A DNA stretch of 64,000 bases from Heyndrickxia oleronia. Its GTDB lineage: Bacteria > Bacillota > Bacilli > Bacillales > Bacillaceae_C. Position numbers and translations under genes: made by a program. The DNA lies in NCBI RefSeq assembly GCF_017809215.1, contig NZ_CP065424.1, forward strand, positions 5,122,501-5,186,500, in the 5' to 3' direction. The notes under the pieces are model-generated. The model searched no databases. It was not told where the DNA came from and saw only the letters and a program-made list of their open reading frames with translations. Of this stretch, positions 1 to 7,877 are shown piece by piece (positions within the stretch are counted from its first letter, which is position 1; each line of letters begins with the position of its first letter).

Positions 1-924
1 ACCTCGAATGATAGATGTGTCATTATACTTTTTTAAATCACTTGGTTTTCCTGTAACTACGACACCAATAATTTTAAGGCTCTTGGGTGCCAATTTATCC
101 TTACCGTTATTCGTAATGTTATTATAAATTTCAGTTGCTTCATCTTGATACTCTCCACTTTTTGATTTAATCAATTGAAGATTAGATATAAAAGTAGATG
201 CTGAACTATTATTATATTTAAATCCATATGCTTCAAATCCATTTATGGTGTATCCACTTGAATTCTCTTCATTTAACTTGCTGTACTCCTTCGTATCCTC
301 CTTACTATAGGTATCTACCCAATACCATGCTAATTGATCTTTAAAAATTTTATCAACTTCTTCGATTGAATATCCCTTATTAAATGAAAATGCCATTTCA
401 ACAACTTTGTTATCATCAATTTGATTCAACAAATCTCTATCATCAAAAATCTTCTTATAAATAACGTCTGGGTGATAGAATTCAATGACTCTTTCTCCTT
501 GGTAATATAAAGGGATACGCTCATCCTTTATACTACCTGATCTCGGTGGAACATCCGTAATCAATCTCGACGTTCCCAAAATAGTAAAGACTCTTTCCTT
601 TTCCCCCCACGGTATTGGTACCCCTCCAACTTTCTTCACTAATTTTGTTTTTGCTGTTGCTGATATTGGAGAATAGTTATAAGTGGTTCCCTTTACTTCT
701 TCAACATTTGCTCCTAATATCTCATTCCAAGTTGAATCCATTATAAATTCCTTTTCTATTTTCATATTCATAATCTTATCACCCACAAGATATAAACCAG
801 TAAAAACGATTAAGCTTATAATTAATGAAATCAACACCATTTTTGTCATTGAACGTCTCTTTGCCTTTTTTACTAATTTCTCAAACTCTAAATCTTTTGG
901 TAAAAATTCATTTTCTTTATTCAT
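1..924 (-). CDS. Anti-sigma factor, membrane-anchored (3' end outside window)
   Basis: Partial gene: 308 codons are visible and the frame is still open at the window edge. The first 23 residues are charged and cytoplasmic-looking, then one hydrophobic segment (about residues 28-47, MVLISLIISLIVF) is followed by a long extracytoplasmic part. This is the layout of the Bacillus YhdL-type sigma-factor regulators that hold an ECF sigma factor at the membrane. I chose the ATG at 924 over the one at 930 because AGGAGGT lies at the proper distance only from 924. The start overlaps the stop of the upstream sigma gene by 8 bases, so the two are translationally coupled. Assignment as the cognate anti-sigma factor is inferred from topology and coupling. 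Confidence 0.75.
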   Translation of the reverse strand, partial: MNKENEFLPKDLEFEKLVKKAKRRSMTKMVLISLIISLIVFTGLYLVGDKIMNMKIEKEFIMDSTWNEILGANVEEVKGTTYNYSPISATAKTKLVKKVGGVPIPWGEKERVFTILGTSRLITDVPPRSGSIKDERIPLYYQGERVIEFYHPDVIYKKIFDDRDLLNQIDDNKVVEMAFSFNKGYSIEEVDKIFKDQLAWYWVDTYSKEDTKEYSKLNEENSSGYTINGFEAYGFKYNNSSASTFISNLQLIKSKSGEYQDEATEIYNNITNNGKDKLAPKSLKIIGVVVTGKPSDLKKYNDTSIIRG

Positions 925-1417
925 TACCATACCTCCTATATTGTTCAATAAATTCGCATCTGGCTCTGTGTAGAATTGTCTTAACCGATCCTTCTTTCAT
1001 ACCTAATAGATCTGCTATTTCATTTATTTTCAATCCGGTACTATATTTAAGAAGAAGTAATTGACGATGTTTCGGTTTTAATTTGTTTAACAGTTCATGG
1101 ATGTCTTTCTCTAATTCACTTTGTAAAAGTAATTTTTCTGGCGTCTCTTCCTCAAATAATTCTTGTAAGTTGAACAATAAAATTTCTCTCCGTCTAGAAT
1201 TTTTTCGGGTCATATCATAATATTGATTAATTGCTACTCTAAACAGCCAGCTTTGTACGTTAGAAATTCCGACAGAATCAATATATTGTAAGAATTTATA
1301 AGCAGTGTCTTGAATAATGTCTTCTGCATCTTCCTTTGAAGCACCCATTTTTAATAGATAAGAGTAAACAAATTTTAGTACTTCGTTAAGTTTTTTTCCC
1401 ATCATGGAATCATTCAT
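917..1417 (-). CDS. ECF-type RNA polymerase sigma factor
   Basis: A 166-residue group 4 (extracytoplasmic function) sigma factor. Region 2 spans about residues 15-80, with the helix AEDIIQDTAYKF and the -10 recognition part WLFRVAINQYYDMTR. Region 4 spans about 105-160 and has the helix-turn-helix LKINEIADLLGMKEGSVKT. The family directs RNA polymerase to stress promoters and is released when its anti-sigma factor is inactivated. The start is placed at 1417 because GGGAGGT sits six bases upstream; the frame stays open to 1447 but that extension has no ribosome site and would overlap the likely promoter. The gene is followed directly by the overlapping anti-sigma gene. The closest relatives appear to be SigM/YlaC-like factors, but the exact subgroup is not clear. 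Confidence 0.88.
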   Translation of the reverse strand: MNDSMMGKKLNEVLKFVYSYLLKMGASKEDAEDIIQDTAYKFLQYIDSVGISNVQSWLFRVAINQYYDMTRKNSRRREILLFNLQELFEEETPEKLLLQSELEKDIHELLNKLKPKHRQLLLLKYSTGLKINEIADLLGMKEGSVKTILHRARCEFIEQYRRYGNE

Positions 1418-1436
1418 TTCGGACCTCCCACCATTA

Positions 1437-1463
1437 AAACGTTTCAATTCCTAAAAGGTTAAC
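1437..1463 (-). promoter_or_regulatory. Candidate autoregulated ECF promoter
   Basis: Reading the minus strand, GTTAACC (1463-1457) is followed, 16 bases after its AAC, by CGT (1441-1439). Bacillus ECF sigma promoters typically show an AAC-type -35 and a CGT-type -10 with 16-17 bases between. It lies just upstream of the ribosome site of the sigma gene, so transcription would start with a very short leader. Autoregulation is inferred. Confidence 0.45.
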
Positions 1464-1693
1464 AAAAAAAATTTCTCGAAATAAAATTATTTACTTCAGA
1501 TAAATTTCCCTGTAAAAAAAAGGATTAGGCTATAAGGATTTTAAATCCATGCCCAACCCACTGTATAACAGGCTCTTTATTATAATAAATTACATCTGGT
1601 AAAACTGCCTCTGCATCAATAAAACGCTCCCTTCGTTATATCACTAGAAGCACTCTTACGCATCATTAATTCGCATTTTGTAAAATAGTTTAT

Positions 1694-2188
1694 TTACAAA
1701 TCACTTTCCGTCTTCATTTTGTTCATTTCAACTAAAGTCATTTCATTACACTGCCTGATAAAGTCAAGGATCAGAAGAATTTCCTGCTCATTGTACCGTG
1801 AAATGATATTAAGCGTTGATTGCATAATCGAATGAAACATAGGTGAAAGTTGTGCTGAACCCTCCGGTATAGGTTTGACAACAACCCTCCTTCGATCATT
1901 TGGATCTTTATCCCTAATTACATATCCTGCCTTTTCCAATCGATCAATTATATTTGTAACTGCTCCTGTTGTTAAACCAGTAATGTCTGCCAGCTGGCCG
2001 GCAGTGACGGGGCCCGTTCGATTTAAATAATCAAGACATTTATGATCGGTAGCATTAAGACCCATTTTTTCAGAAATTAGTTGATGTAACATGACCGCTC
2101 TCGCACTGTTTTGTCGCAATTCGTGAAGCAATGCCTTCTGTATCATAGGAATTTCAGGAAAATCAGTTGGAAAAATTTCTCTTGACAT
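1694..2188 (-). CDS. MarR-family transcriptional regulator
   Basis: A 164-residue winged-helix repressor. The recognition region is visible at about residues 55-110: TAGQLADITGLTTGAVTNI is the helix-turn-helix, and the wing carries DKDPNDRRRVVVKP, the hallmark DxxDxR motif of MarR. Flanking helices would form the dimer interface. It is divergent from the SnoaL-like gene at 2340, and a perfect 22-base palindrome lies between them, so it probably represses both genes and responds to a small ligand. The ligand is unknown. The start codon at 2188 is preceded by GGAGGTTATGTA on the minus strand, which fits a ribosome site. Confidence 0.9.
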   Translation of the reverse strand: MSREIFPTDFPEIPMIQKALLHELRQNSARAVMLHQLISEKMGLNATDHKCLDYLNRTGPVTAGQLADITGLTTGAVTNIIDRLEKAGYVIRDKDPNDRRRVVVKPIPEGSAQLSPMFHSIMQSTLNIISRYNEQEILLILDFIRQCNEMTLVEMNKMKTESDL

Positions 2189-2214
2189 TACATAACCTCC
2201 AAGTTAATATAAAG

Positions 2215-2236
2215 TTATCTTAATCGATTAAGATAA
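2215..2236. promoter_or_regulatory. Perfect palindromic operator between MarR and SnoaL-like genes
   Basis: A 22-base perfect inverted repeat built from half-site TTATCTTAATC. Its size and AT-rich sequence are typical for MarR dimers, and it sits 27 bases upstream of the marR start. A further half-site, ATTAAGAT, occurs at 2260-2267 on the side of the divergent gene. Binding by the adjacent MarR protein is inferred from position and symmetry. Confidence 0.7.
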
Positions 2237-2339
2237 TTAATTAAATAAGAATTCATAATGATTAAGATGTATTATTTGCATTAGTATAACACATAACTTT
2301 TTGCACCCCAAACAACTAACTAAGAAAGGAAAGGAAAAA

Positions 2340-2765
2340 ATGACAAATCAAAAAGATCTAATGTCCATTAATGAGTTATTTGCACAATTGTCTAAATCAT
2401 GGAATATAGGAGACGGGATTGCTTACGGGAATTGTTTTACGGAAGATGCTGATTACGTAACGTTTATGGGGCAACGATTAAAAGGGAGAGAACAAATTAC
2501 TGAAGTTCACCAAATGTTATTTAATGGACCTCTTAAAGGATCCATCATGATATCCACCTCATCTTCCGATATACAGCCGCGCTTCATCACTCCCGAGGTT
2601 GCAATTATTCATGCAATCGGTGAAGTGCAACTCGCACAGCCTGCTCAAGATCCTAATGATAGAGGATCCATTAATACAAATGTGGTGTTGAAACAAAACG
2701 GAGAATGGAAAATAACAGCTTTCCATAATTGTCGCATTCAAGAGATACCTCGCGGAAGGAATTAA
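2340..2765 (+). CDS. SnoaL/NTF2-like fold protein (SgcJ/EcaC type)
   Basis: A 141-residue protein of the cystatin-like NTF2 superfamily. The N-terminus ELFAQLSKSWNIGDGIAYGN followed by CFTEDADYVTFMGQRLKGRE is the usual opening of SgcJ/EcaC-type proteins, and the C-terminal strand KQNGEWKITAFHN closes the cone-shaped fold. Members bind small hydrophobic ligands or act on them, but no substrate can be read from the sequence. The ATG at 2340 is preferred because AAGGAAAGG lies just before it; a TTG at 2301 would add 13 residues without a ribosome site. Divergent to the MarR gene and likely controlled by it. Bacillus homologues are mostly uncharacterised. Confidence 0.75.
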   Translation: MTNQKDLMSINELFAQLSKSWNIGDGIAYGNCFTEDADYVTFMGQRLKGREQITEVHQMLFNGPLKGSIMISTSSSDIQPRFITPEVAIIHAIGEVQLAQPAQDPNDRGSINTNVVLKQNGEWKITAFHNCRIQEIPRGRN

Positions 2766-3140
2766 TCCCTCACCAAATCTATTTGAACTAAGTTCCTTGA
2801 TTGGTCTATTCCGTTATGGTTTAGCTAATCTACTGACAAATCACGTAAAAATAGTAAAGCAACGAAGAATAATTTCCGCTATAGATGGTACTTTAGCCTT
2901 TAATCTACCCGGATACCCTAATTCGGAAAAAAGGCTCTTATTATTTTACATGTTCCAGCCATCACACCTAACCGAACGCTCTTAATAGGCATCCATCCAA
3001 ACTAAAATGGACCGTTATTAACGGGGTACATTTTTAATTGGAAGATGTCTTTTTCTTTGGAATTTATTCTGATGATAACAACATACTCTGAATGATCAAT
3101 AAACTAAACATTTTTTTCAAAGAGTTAATCATTTTTCACT

Positions 3141-3284
3141 TCAGATATTAAACTGACTCTCATACATCGGAGAATAAAATCCTTATTTCTGCAATAGCTC
3201 GTGATGAGTACCTCCTTCAATGATCTCCCCTTGATTAATTACGAAAATAAGATTAACGTTTTCAATATCAGCTATTAAACTCTC
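3141..3284 (-). pseudogene. Remnant of an ABC exporter ATPase C-terminus
   Basis: The minus strand reads ESLIAD followed by LIFVINQGEIIEGGTHHELL, then QK, a stop, and GFYSPMYESQF. Intact multidrug ABC exporters end with a motif like (D)xIxVLxxGxIxExGTHxELLxxxGxYxxLYxxQ, so this is clearly its tail. It is interrupted by a TAA where the GG of the usual KGG would be, and about five codons corresponding to AHRLS are missing. No upstream Walker motifs remain. The rest of the 2766-3320 gap holds no other recognisable gene; the open frame at 2797-2985 has no ribosome site or family resemblance. Confidence 0.6.
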
Positions 3285-3326
3285 GCAATTGTTCTTTATC
3301 ACCAATTTTTACCTCTCTAAACGCAA

Positions 3327-3368
3327 AAAAAGAATCCTTAATCTAATGATAGATCAAAGATTCTTTAT
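3327..3368 (-). terminator. Terminator of mqo
   Basis: Inverted repeat AAAGAATC (3329-3336) and GATTCTTT (3359-3366) just downstream of the mqo stop. Reading the minus strand, the hairpin ends in a run of T. Confidence 0.6.
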
Positions 3369-3374
3369 TCATTC

Positions 3375-4877
3375 TTAACTATAAGCTAATTCTTGTTGAC
3401 TTAGCCCAAGTGCTTGTGCTGTTGAGGTATGAATTTCTTGTAAAAGTTCTGGATTTTCCATTAAAGACATACCATAAGAAGGTATCATTTCTTTTAGTTT
3501 CGGCTCCCATTCCATCATGTATTGCGGGAAGCATTTTTCTAATACTTCAAGCATAACATGAACAGCAGTGGAAGCACCCGGTGAAGCACCAAGCAATGCA
3601 GCTACCGATCCATCCGATGCAGTAACAACTTCGGTACCAAATTGTAGTGTACCTTTACCGCCTGTCTCCGTATCTTTAATTACTTGCACACGTTGTCCTG
3701 CAACGACGATATCCCAATCCTCAAGTTTAGCATTCGGGATAAACTCTTTTAGCTCTTCCAAACGCTTTTCATTTGATAACAATACTTGCTGGATTAGATA
3801 TTTTGTTAATGCCATCTCTTTGAAGCCTGCCGCCAACATCGTCAATACATTATTCGGTTTTACAGAACGGATTAAATCTAAGTTTGAACCCGTTTTCAAA
3901 AACTTCGGTGAAAAGCCGGCAAATGGTCCAAATAACAATGATTTCTTATTGTCGATATATCGTGTGTCAAGATGTGGAACAGACATTGGAGGTGCGCCAA
4001 CCTTCGCTTTACCATATACCTTTGCATGATGCTGTTCAACAATTTCAGGATTATTACAAACCATAAATAAGCCACTGACCGGGAAGCCTCCGATATGCTT
4101 AGATTCAGGAATTCCGGTTTTTTGTAATAATGGTAGACTTCCGCCTCCACCGCCGATAAAGACAAATTTAGCTGTATGGTATTCAGTACTACCGCTTTCA
4201 TTATTGTGTACTTTCACTTCCCATAAGCCTTCGCTTGTACGTTTAATATCTTTTACCGCGTGCTTATAGTTAATCTCAACGTCTAGACTCTTTAAGTGGT
4301 CAAATAACATGCGTGTTAAAGCACCAAAGTTAACATCTGTTCCAGAGTCAATTTTGGTTGCTGCTATTGGTTCATTATCGGTACGACCTTCCATAATAAG
4401 TGGAATCCATTCCTTTAGTTTATCAGGATCATCAGAGAATTCCATCCCTTGAAACAACGGGTTATTTGAAAGCGCTTCAAAACGCTTTTTCAAAAACGTT
4501 ACATTTTTTTCCCCTTGGACTAGACTCATATGAGGAATTGGCATGATAAAGTCTTGTGGATTATGAATCAGTTCACGGTTTACAAGATAAGACCAAAACT
4601 GTCTTGAAAGCTGAAACTGCTCATTGATTTTAATCGCTTTCGTAATATCGATAGATCCATCAGCTTTTTCAGTTGTATAATTAAGCTCACACAGTGCAGA
4701 ATGCCCTGTACCCGCATTATTCCATTCGTTAGAGCTTTCTTCCCCTGGATTTGCTAGTTTCTCAAATACTTTAATTTCCCATTGCGGTGCTAATTCTTTC
4801 AGTAATGATCCCAAAGTCGCGCTCATGACTCCGGCACCAATTAAGATAACGTCTGTTTTAGTTTGTCTGTTACTCAT
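3375..4877 (-). CDS. mqo: Malate:quinone oxidoreductase
   Basis: A 500-residue FAD-dependent enzyme that oxidises L-malate to oxaloacetate and passes electrons to the quinone pool, at the membrane, in place of NAD-dependent malate dehydrogenase. The FAD-binding Rossmann motif VILIGAGVMSATLGSLLKEL lies at residues 10-29. Further family hallmarks are EWNNAGTGHSALCELNYT near residue 50, the glycine-rich FVFIGGGGGSLPLLQ and the C-terminal LLGASPGAST. Length and motifs match full-size Mqo. It stands alone between a hairpin terminator and a promoter region with repeated ATAGTGATAT motifs. The ribosome site AAGGGACG lies upstream of the ATG. The function is secure from sequence. Confidence 0.96.
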   Translation of the reverse strand: MSNRQTKTDVILIGAGVMSATLGSLLKELAPQWEIKVFEKLANPGEESSNEWNNAGTGHSALCELNYTTEKADGSIDITKAIKINEQFQLSRQFWSYLVNRELIHNPQDFIMPIPHMSLVQGEKNVTFLKKRFEALSNNPLFQGMEFSDDPDKLKEWIPLIMEGRTDNEPIAATKIDSGTDVNFGALTRMLFDHLKSLDVEINYKHAVKDIKRTSEGLWEVKVHNNESGSTEYHTAKFVFIGGGGGSLPLLQKTGIPESKHIGGFPVSGLFMVCNNPEIVEQHHAKVYGKAKVGAPPMSVPHLDTRYIDNKKSLLFGPFAGFSPKFLKTGSNLDLIRSVKPNNVLTMLAAGFKEMALTKYLIQQVLLSNEKRLEELKEFIPNAKLEDWDIVVAGQRVQVIKDTETGGKGTLQFGTEVVTASDGSVAALLGASPGASTAVHVMLEVLEKCFPQYMMEWEPKLKEMIPSYGMSLMENPELLQEIHTSTAQALGLSQQELAYS

Positions 4878-4998
4878 TTTTATCGTCCCTTATACCGTTA
4901 GATTTGCAAAAAAGGATGTAGACGCTCCTTCTTCGGCGTAACAAGCAAGCCAAGGCGCGACCTGATCACACACACCTTTTCTGTATCAATTCATTCCT

Positions 4999-5055
4999 AA
5001 TTATAGTATATCACTATTATTTATAGATTTAAATATCACTATTGTATGAGAGTGA
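4999..5055 (-). promoter_or_regulatory. Probable mqo promoter with direct repeats
   Basis: On the minus strand TATAAT (5005-5000) is a good -10 box, but no good -35 is present at 17 bases. Instead the 11-base repeat AATAGTGATAT occurs twice (5018-5008 and 5043-5033), 25 bases apart, and the second copy forms an inverted repeat with AGTGAT at 5050-5055. This arrangement suggests an activator or repressor site. The regulator is unknown. The remainder of 4878-5395 shows nothing else that I can support. Confidence 0.4.
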
Positions 5056-5396
5056 TAAGATATCTAAAATTACGTAAAAAATGGAGAAACAATCCACATC
5101 ATTTAACCTGTTTTTGGCTTCATTCATCGGAATGGTTCTAGTCATAATCGATCGTCGACTCCAAAAAATTATATTAATATAAATAAACAAAACCACTCAT
5201 CACAACTAAAATGTTCTTTACTATATGACCTCTCTTTGATTATGAATATGATAATTTTGCAGGAGTCCACTAATAGTTCTTTCCTTTTCTTCTTGAATAA
5301 ACTGATTATTTGTATACCGAGATAACGTTTCCCTCAATAAAAGCCCCTTCCCATATGATGAATATGGGTTCCATCATACTTATTCGCACCGGAAAA

Positions 5397-5425
5397 TTGA
5401 CATTCTCTGAATATACAGGTAAATT
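5397..5425 (+). promoter_or_regulatory. Sigma-A promoter of the SAM-riboswitch transcript
   Basis: TTGACA at 5397-5402 and TAAATT at 5420-5425 are spaced by 17 bases. Transcription would begin just before the riboswitch aptamer at about 5450, which fits an S-box leader. Confidence 0.55.
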
Positions 5426-5449
5426 GATAATTAATAATTAAATTTGTCA

Positions 5450-5602
5450 CTTTCTTATTTAGAGAGATGGAGGGACTGGCCCTGAGATATCTCAGCAACA
5501 GACATTTTTGTACTGTGCTAATTCCAGTAGCGTTTTGCTTGAAGATAAGAAGAGTAATTATCCATGAGTTTAATCTCTTCTTTTTAAGAAGGGTTTTTTT
5601 GT
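5450..5602 (+). promoter_or_regulatory. SAM-I (S-box) riboswitch with terminator
   Basis: The conserved S-box core is present: AGAGATGGAGGGACTGGCCC (5461-5480), then CTCAGCAAC and GTGCTAATTCCAG. The closing helix P1 pairs TTCTTAT (about 5452-5458) with ATAAGAA (about 5545-5551). The 3' strand of P1 extends into AAGAAGAG, which can alternatively pair with CTCTTCTT (5575-5582) as an anti-terminator. The terminator is CTTCTT-TTT-AAGAAG followed by GGG and seven T (5577-5600). By established S-box logic, high S-adenosylmethionine stabilises P1 and ends transcription before the downstream methyltransferase gene. Confidence 0.92.
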
Positions 5603-5655
5603 ACCCTGAAAAAGCTAAGAAAAAAACTAATTTAACTTTAGAGGGGTTGTCCAAT

Positions 5656-6777
5656 TTGATTAATACAATTAAGAAAGCACCATTTAGAGCAGATCATGTT
5701 GGGAGCTTCTTGCGTCCACAAGCACTTAAGGATGCGAGGGCTCAATATAAGAATGGTCAAATAACTAAGGAAGAATTACGTGCATTAGAAGACATTGAGA
5801 TTGCTAGAATTGTTGAATTGCAAAAAGAAGTAGGCCTAACGGCAGTGACAGATGGTGAATTCAGAAGAAGATGGTGGCACTTAGATTTTATCAGAGCTAT
5901 TGAGGGGATTCGTGTTTATGAAATAGACATCACCGGTGCATTTAATGGAGCGATGAAAAAGGCAGAAGCATATACAGTTGATTCGAAATTAAGTTTCCCT
6001 AAGGATCATCCATTTTTAGAAGACTTCACGTATTTGAAAAGCATTGCCGGTGATCATATTGCGAAAATTACAATTCCAGGCCCTAATATGATTTTCTACT
6101 CGGGTGTAGTTGGAAGTGAGCCATATCTAAATAATCCTTCATATCCTTCATTTGATGAGGTGGCTAACGATATTATTAAAGTGTATCAAGATGCCATTCA
6201 AACATTTTATGATGCAGGTTGCCGCTATTTACAATTAGATGATACAAGCTGGGGAGCATTGTTCAGTGATGCTTTCCGAGATAAAATAAAATCACAAGGA
6301 TTCGATCCCGATGAGCTTGTGAAAAAATTTGCTGATATTACTGTAAAAGCTGTAGCCAACAAACCTGAGGATATGGCAATTACCCTTCATATTTGTCGTG
6401 GGAATTTTAAATCTTCCTGGCTGTATCAAGGTGGATATGAACCCATTGCAAAAGAGTTATTTTCACGTGTTAATGTAGATGCCTTCTTCTTAGAATATGA
6501 TAATGAACGATCTGGAGATTTTACACCATTACGATTCATTAAAGATCAACATGTGGTATTGGGACTCATCACATCTAAAACTCCTGAACTCGAAGATAAA
6601 GATGAAATAATAGGACGGATTAAAGAAGCAACAAAATATGTGAATATTAATCAACTTTGTTTGAGTCCGCAATGTGGGTTTGCTTCTACTGAAGAAGGAA
6701 ATATCCTAACAGAGGAAGAACAATGGAATAAATTACGCCATGTTGTACGTATTGCAAAAGATGTCTGGGGACAATAG
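5656..6777 (+). CDS. MetE-like cobalamin-independent methionine synthase family protein (YxjG/YxjH type)
   Basis: A 373-residue protein corresponding to the catalytic C-terminal half of MetE, as in B. subtilis YxjG/YxjH. These proteins are thought to transfer a methyl group to homocysteine to make methionine. Visible family motifs are FRADHVGSFLRP at the start, VTDGEFRRRWWHLDF (residues 60-75), the barrel segment YLQLDDTSWGALF, the zinc-ligand region HICRGNF and the late SPQCGFAST cysteine motif. I chose the TTG at 5656 because AGAGGGG precedes it by eight bases; the frame is open back to 5467 but that part is the riboswitch. Control by the SAM riboswitch fits a methionine-salvage or synthesis role. 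The exact methyl donor is uncertain. Confidence 0.88.
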   Translation: MINTIKKAPFRADHVGSFLRPQALKDARAQYKNGQITKEELRALEDIEIARIVELQKEVGLTAVTDGEFRRRWWHLDFIRAIEGIRVYEIDITGAFNGAMKKAEAYTVDSKLSFPKDHPFLEDFTYLKSIAGDHIAKITIPGPNMIFYSGVVGSEPYLNNPSYPSFDEVANDIIKVYQDAIQTFYDAGCRYLQLDDTSWGALFSDAFRDKIKSQGFDPDELVKKFADITVKAVANKPEDMAITLHICRGNFKSSWLYQGGYEPIAKELFSRVNVDAFFLEYDNERSGDFTPLRFIKDQHVVLGLITSKTPELEDKDEIIGRIKEATKYVNINQLCLSPQCGFASTEEGNILTEEEQWNKLRHVVRIAKDVWGQ

Positions 6778-6796
6778 TTTCACTTACATAAGATAA

Positions 6797-6825
6797 ACCG
6801 GGCAAAAAACGCCCGGTCCTTTTAT
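6797..6825 (+). terminator. Terminator of the MetE-like gene
   Basis: Perfect stem CCGGGC (6798-6803) and GCCCGG (6811-6816) with loop AAAAAAC, followed by TCCTTTTATT. Confidence 0.85.
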
Positions 6826-6888
6826 TACTCATCAGTGTTTCTCCATCAAGGCTAGCTAGGAAGGCAATTAATTTTAGAAAAGAGGCTA

Positions 6889-7038
6889 TTAAAAAAAGCC
6901 GGCTAAATATGATTGAATCGTATTAGGTAGTAATTGGAAAAATAATCCCTTGTATTTAATATCAAATAGGCCAGCAACACATAAAAGCATTATAAATAAT
7001 AAAATAAGTATCTTATTCTTTTTTGATATTGATTTCAA
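6889..7038 (-). CDS. Small membrane peptide at the end of the 2-AEP operon
   Basis: A 49-codon frame that I do not recognise. It starts with TTG at 7038, eight-base-spaced from a strong GGAGGGG, and the start overlaps the phnX stop (TTG within TATTGA), so translation would be coupled. The peptide begins with a lysine-rich stretch (KSISKKNK) and has one hydrophobic segment, ILILLFIMLLCVAGLF, followed by a short tail ending in SYLAGFF. This is the topology of small single-pass membrane proteins. The good ribosome site and overlap argue for expression; no function can be assigned. It could be a chance frame, but the ribosome site makes this less likely. Confidence 0.5.
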   Translation of the reverse strand: MKSISKKNKILILLFIMLLCVAGLFDIKYKGLFFQLLPNTIQSYLAGFF

Positions 7039-7877
7039 TAAATCCCCTCCACTAAGTACGTTAAACCTGCACTAGGCCTCTTACCTTCCAAGATAAGACT
7101 GTTAATTCTTTCAATTAATTCAGGCAGTTCTCCCATTGTTTTTATTGTAAAATCTGCCCCGCTTTGTAAAAAAGTTTGCTCTGTTCTAGAGATTGCCTTC
7201 TCTTGATCTACCTCGGATAAGGCATCATATTCAGATAAACTTAGCCCCATTTCGGAACTACCTATAATGACGCCGACTGACCAAACGCCAGCATTAACCG
7301 CCTCTTTTATGTCTGAGGTCGTATCTCCAACTTTTACAACCTTCCAGGATGCTGATAATTTCAATGCTTCCATGTTTCGATAAATCATATAAGGATAAGG
7401 TCTTCCCAGAGAATTGGTACCATCAGGAGTGATATAAAAATCTGGACTATACCCTTTTTTGTGTGCATTAGGTACAACAACATCCATCATGGATTGTGTG
7501 TAACCTGTTGTTGAACCAATTTTCAATCCTTGGCTTCTTAAGGTTTGAACTGCCTCAATCACCTCAGGAATGAGATCTGTATACTCAGATAAGGATGACA
7601 TGAGTGCAGGCTCGAATTCAGCATATAATTTCTCCACATCTTGTTCATTAAACTCCCTGCCAAATCTCTCCTGCCATAAATGAGAGATTCTAGGCATCGA
7701 AAGCATGGCGCGAATGTGGTCAATCTTAAGCAATCCCATCGGTGCTCTTGCTTCCTCCATTGTCACATCAACACCTGCATGTTTAAAAATATCAATAAAT
7801 ACATTTACTGGTGCAAAGCAGCCGAAATCCACCGTTGTTCCTGCCCAATCCAAAATTACTCCTTCAATTTTATTCAC
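7035..7877 (-). CDS. phnX: Phosphonoacetaldehyde hydrolase (phosphonatase)
   Basis: A 280-residue HAD-superfamily enzyme that cleaves the C-P bond of phosphonoacetaldehyde to acetaldehyde and phosphate, the second step of 2-aminoethylphosphonate (2-AEP) breakdown. The nucleophile motif DWAGTT begins at Asp10, and the Schiff-base lysine is Lys51 in MGLLKIDHIRAM, the diagnostic feature separating PhnX from other HAD enzymes. Later HAD motifs are GSTTGYT and KVGDTTSDIKEAVNAG. It overlaps the end of phnW by four bases (ATGA), so it is the downstream partner of the aminotransferase. Cytoplasmic. Full length. Confidence 0.96.
   Translation of the reverse strand: MNKIEGVILDWAGTTVDFGCFAPVNVFIDIFKHAGVDVTMEEARAPMGLLKIDHIRAMLSMPRISHLWQERFGREFNEQDVEKLYAEFEPALMSSLSEYTDLIPEVIEAVQTLRSQGLKIGSTTGYTQSMMDVVVPNAHKKGYSPDFYITPDGTNSLGRPYPYMIYRNMEALKLSASWKVVKVGDTTSDIKEAVNAGVWSVGVIIGSSEMGLSLSEYDALSEVDQEKAISRTEQTFLQSGADFTIKTMGELPELIERINSLILEGKRPSAGLTYLVEGIY

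Noticed and set aside
1488..1511. ATTTACTTCAGATAAATTTC resembles the AAGTAA-type rlmH-end repeat
   Set aside because: The similarity is limited to an AT-rich part; the diagnostic CGGTTC part is missing and no cassette border is apparent there.
2797..2985. 62-codon frame after the SnoaL-like gene
   Set aside because: TTG start without ribosome site and no family resemblance; likely chance.
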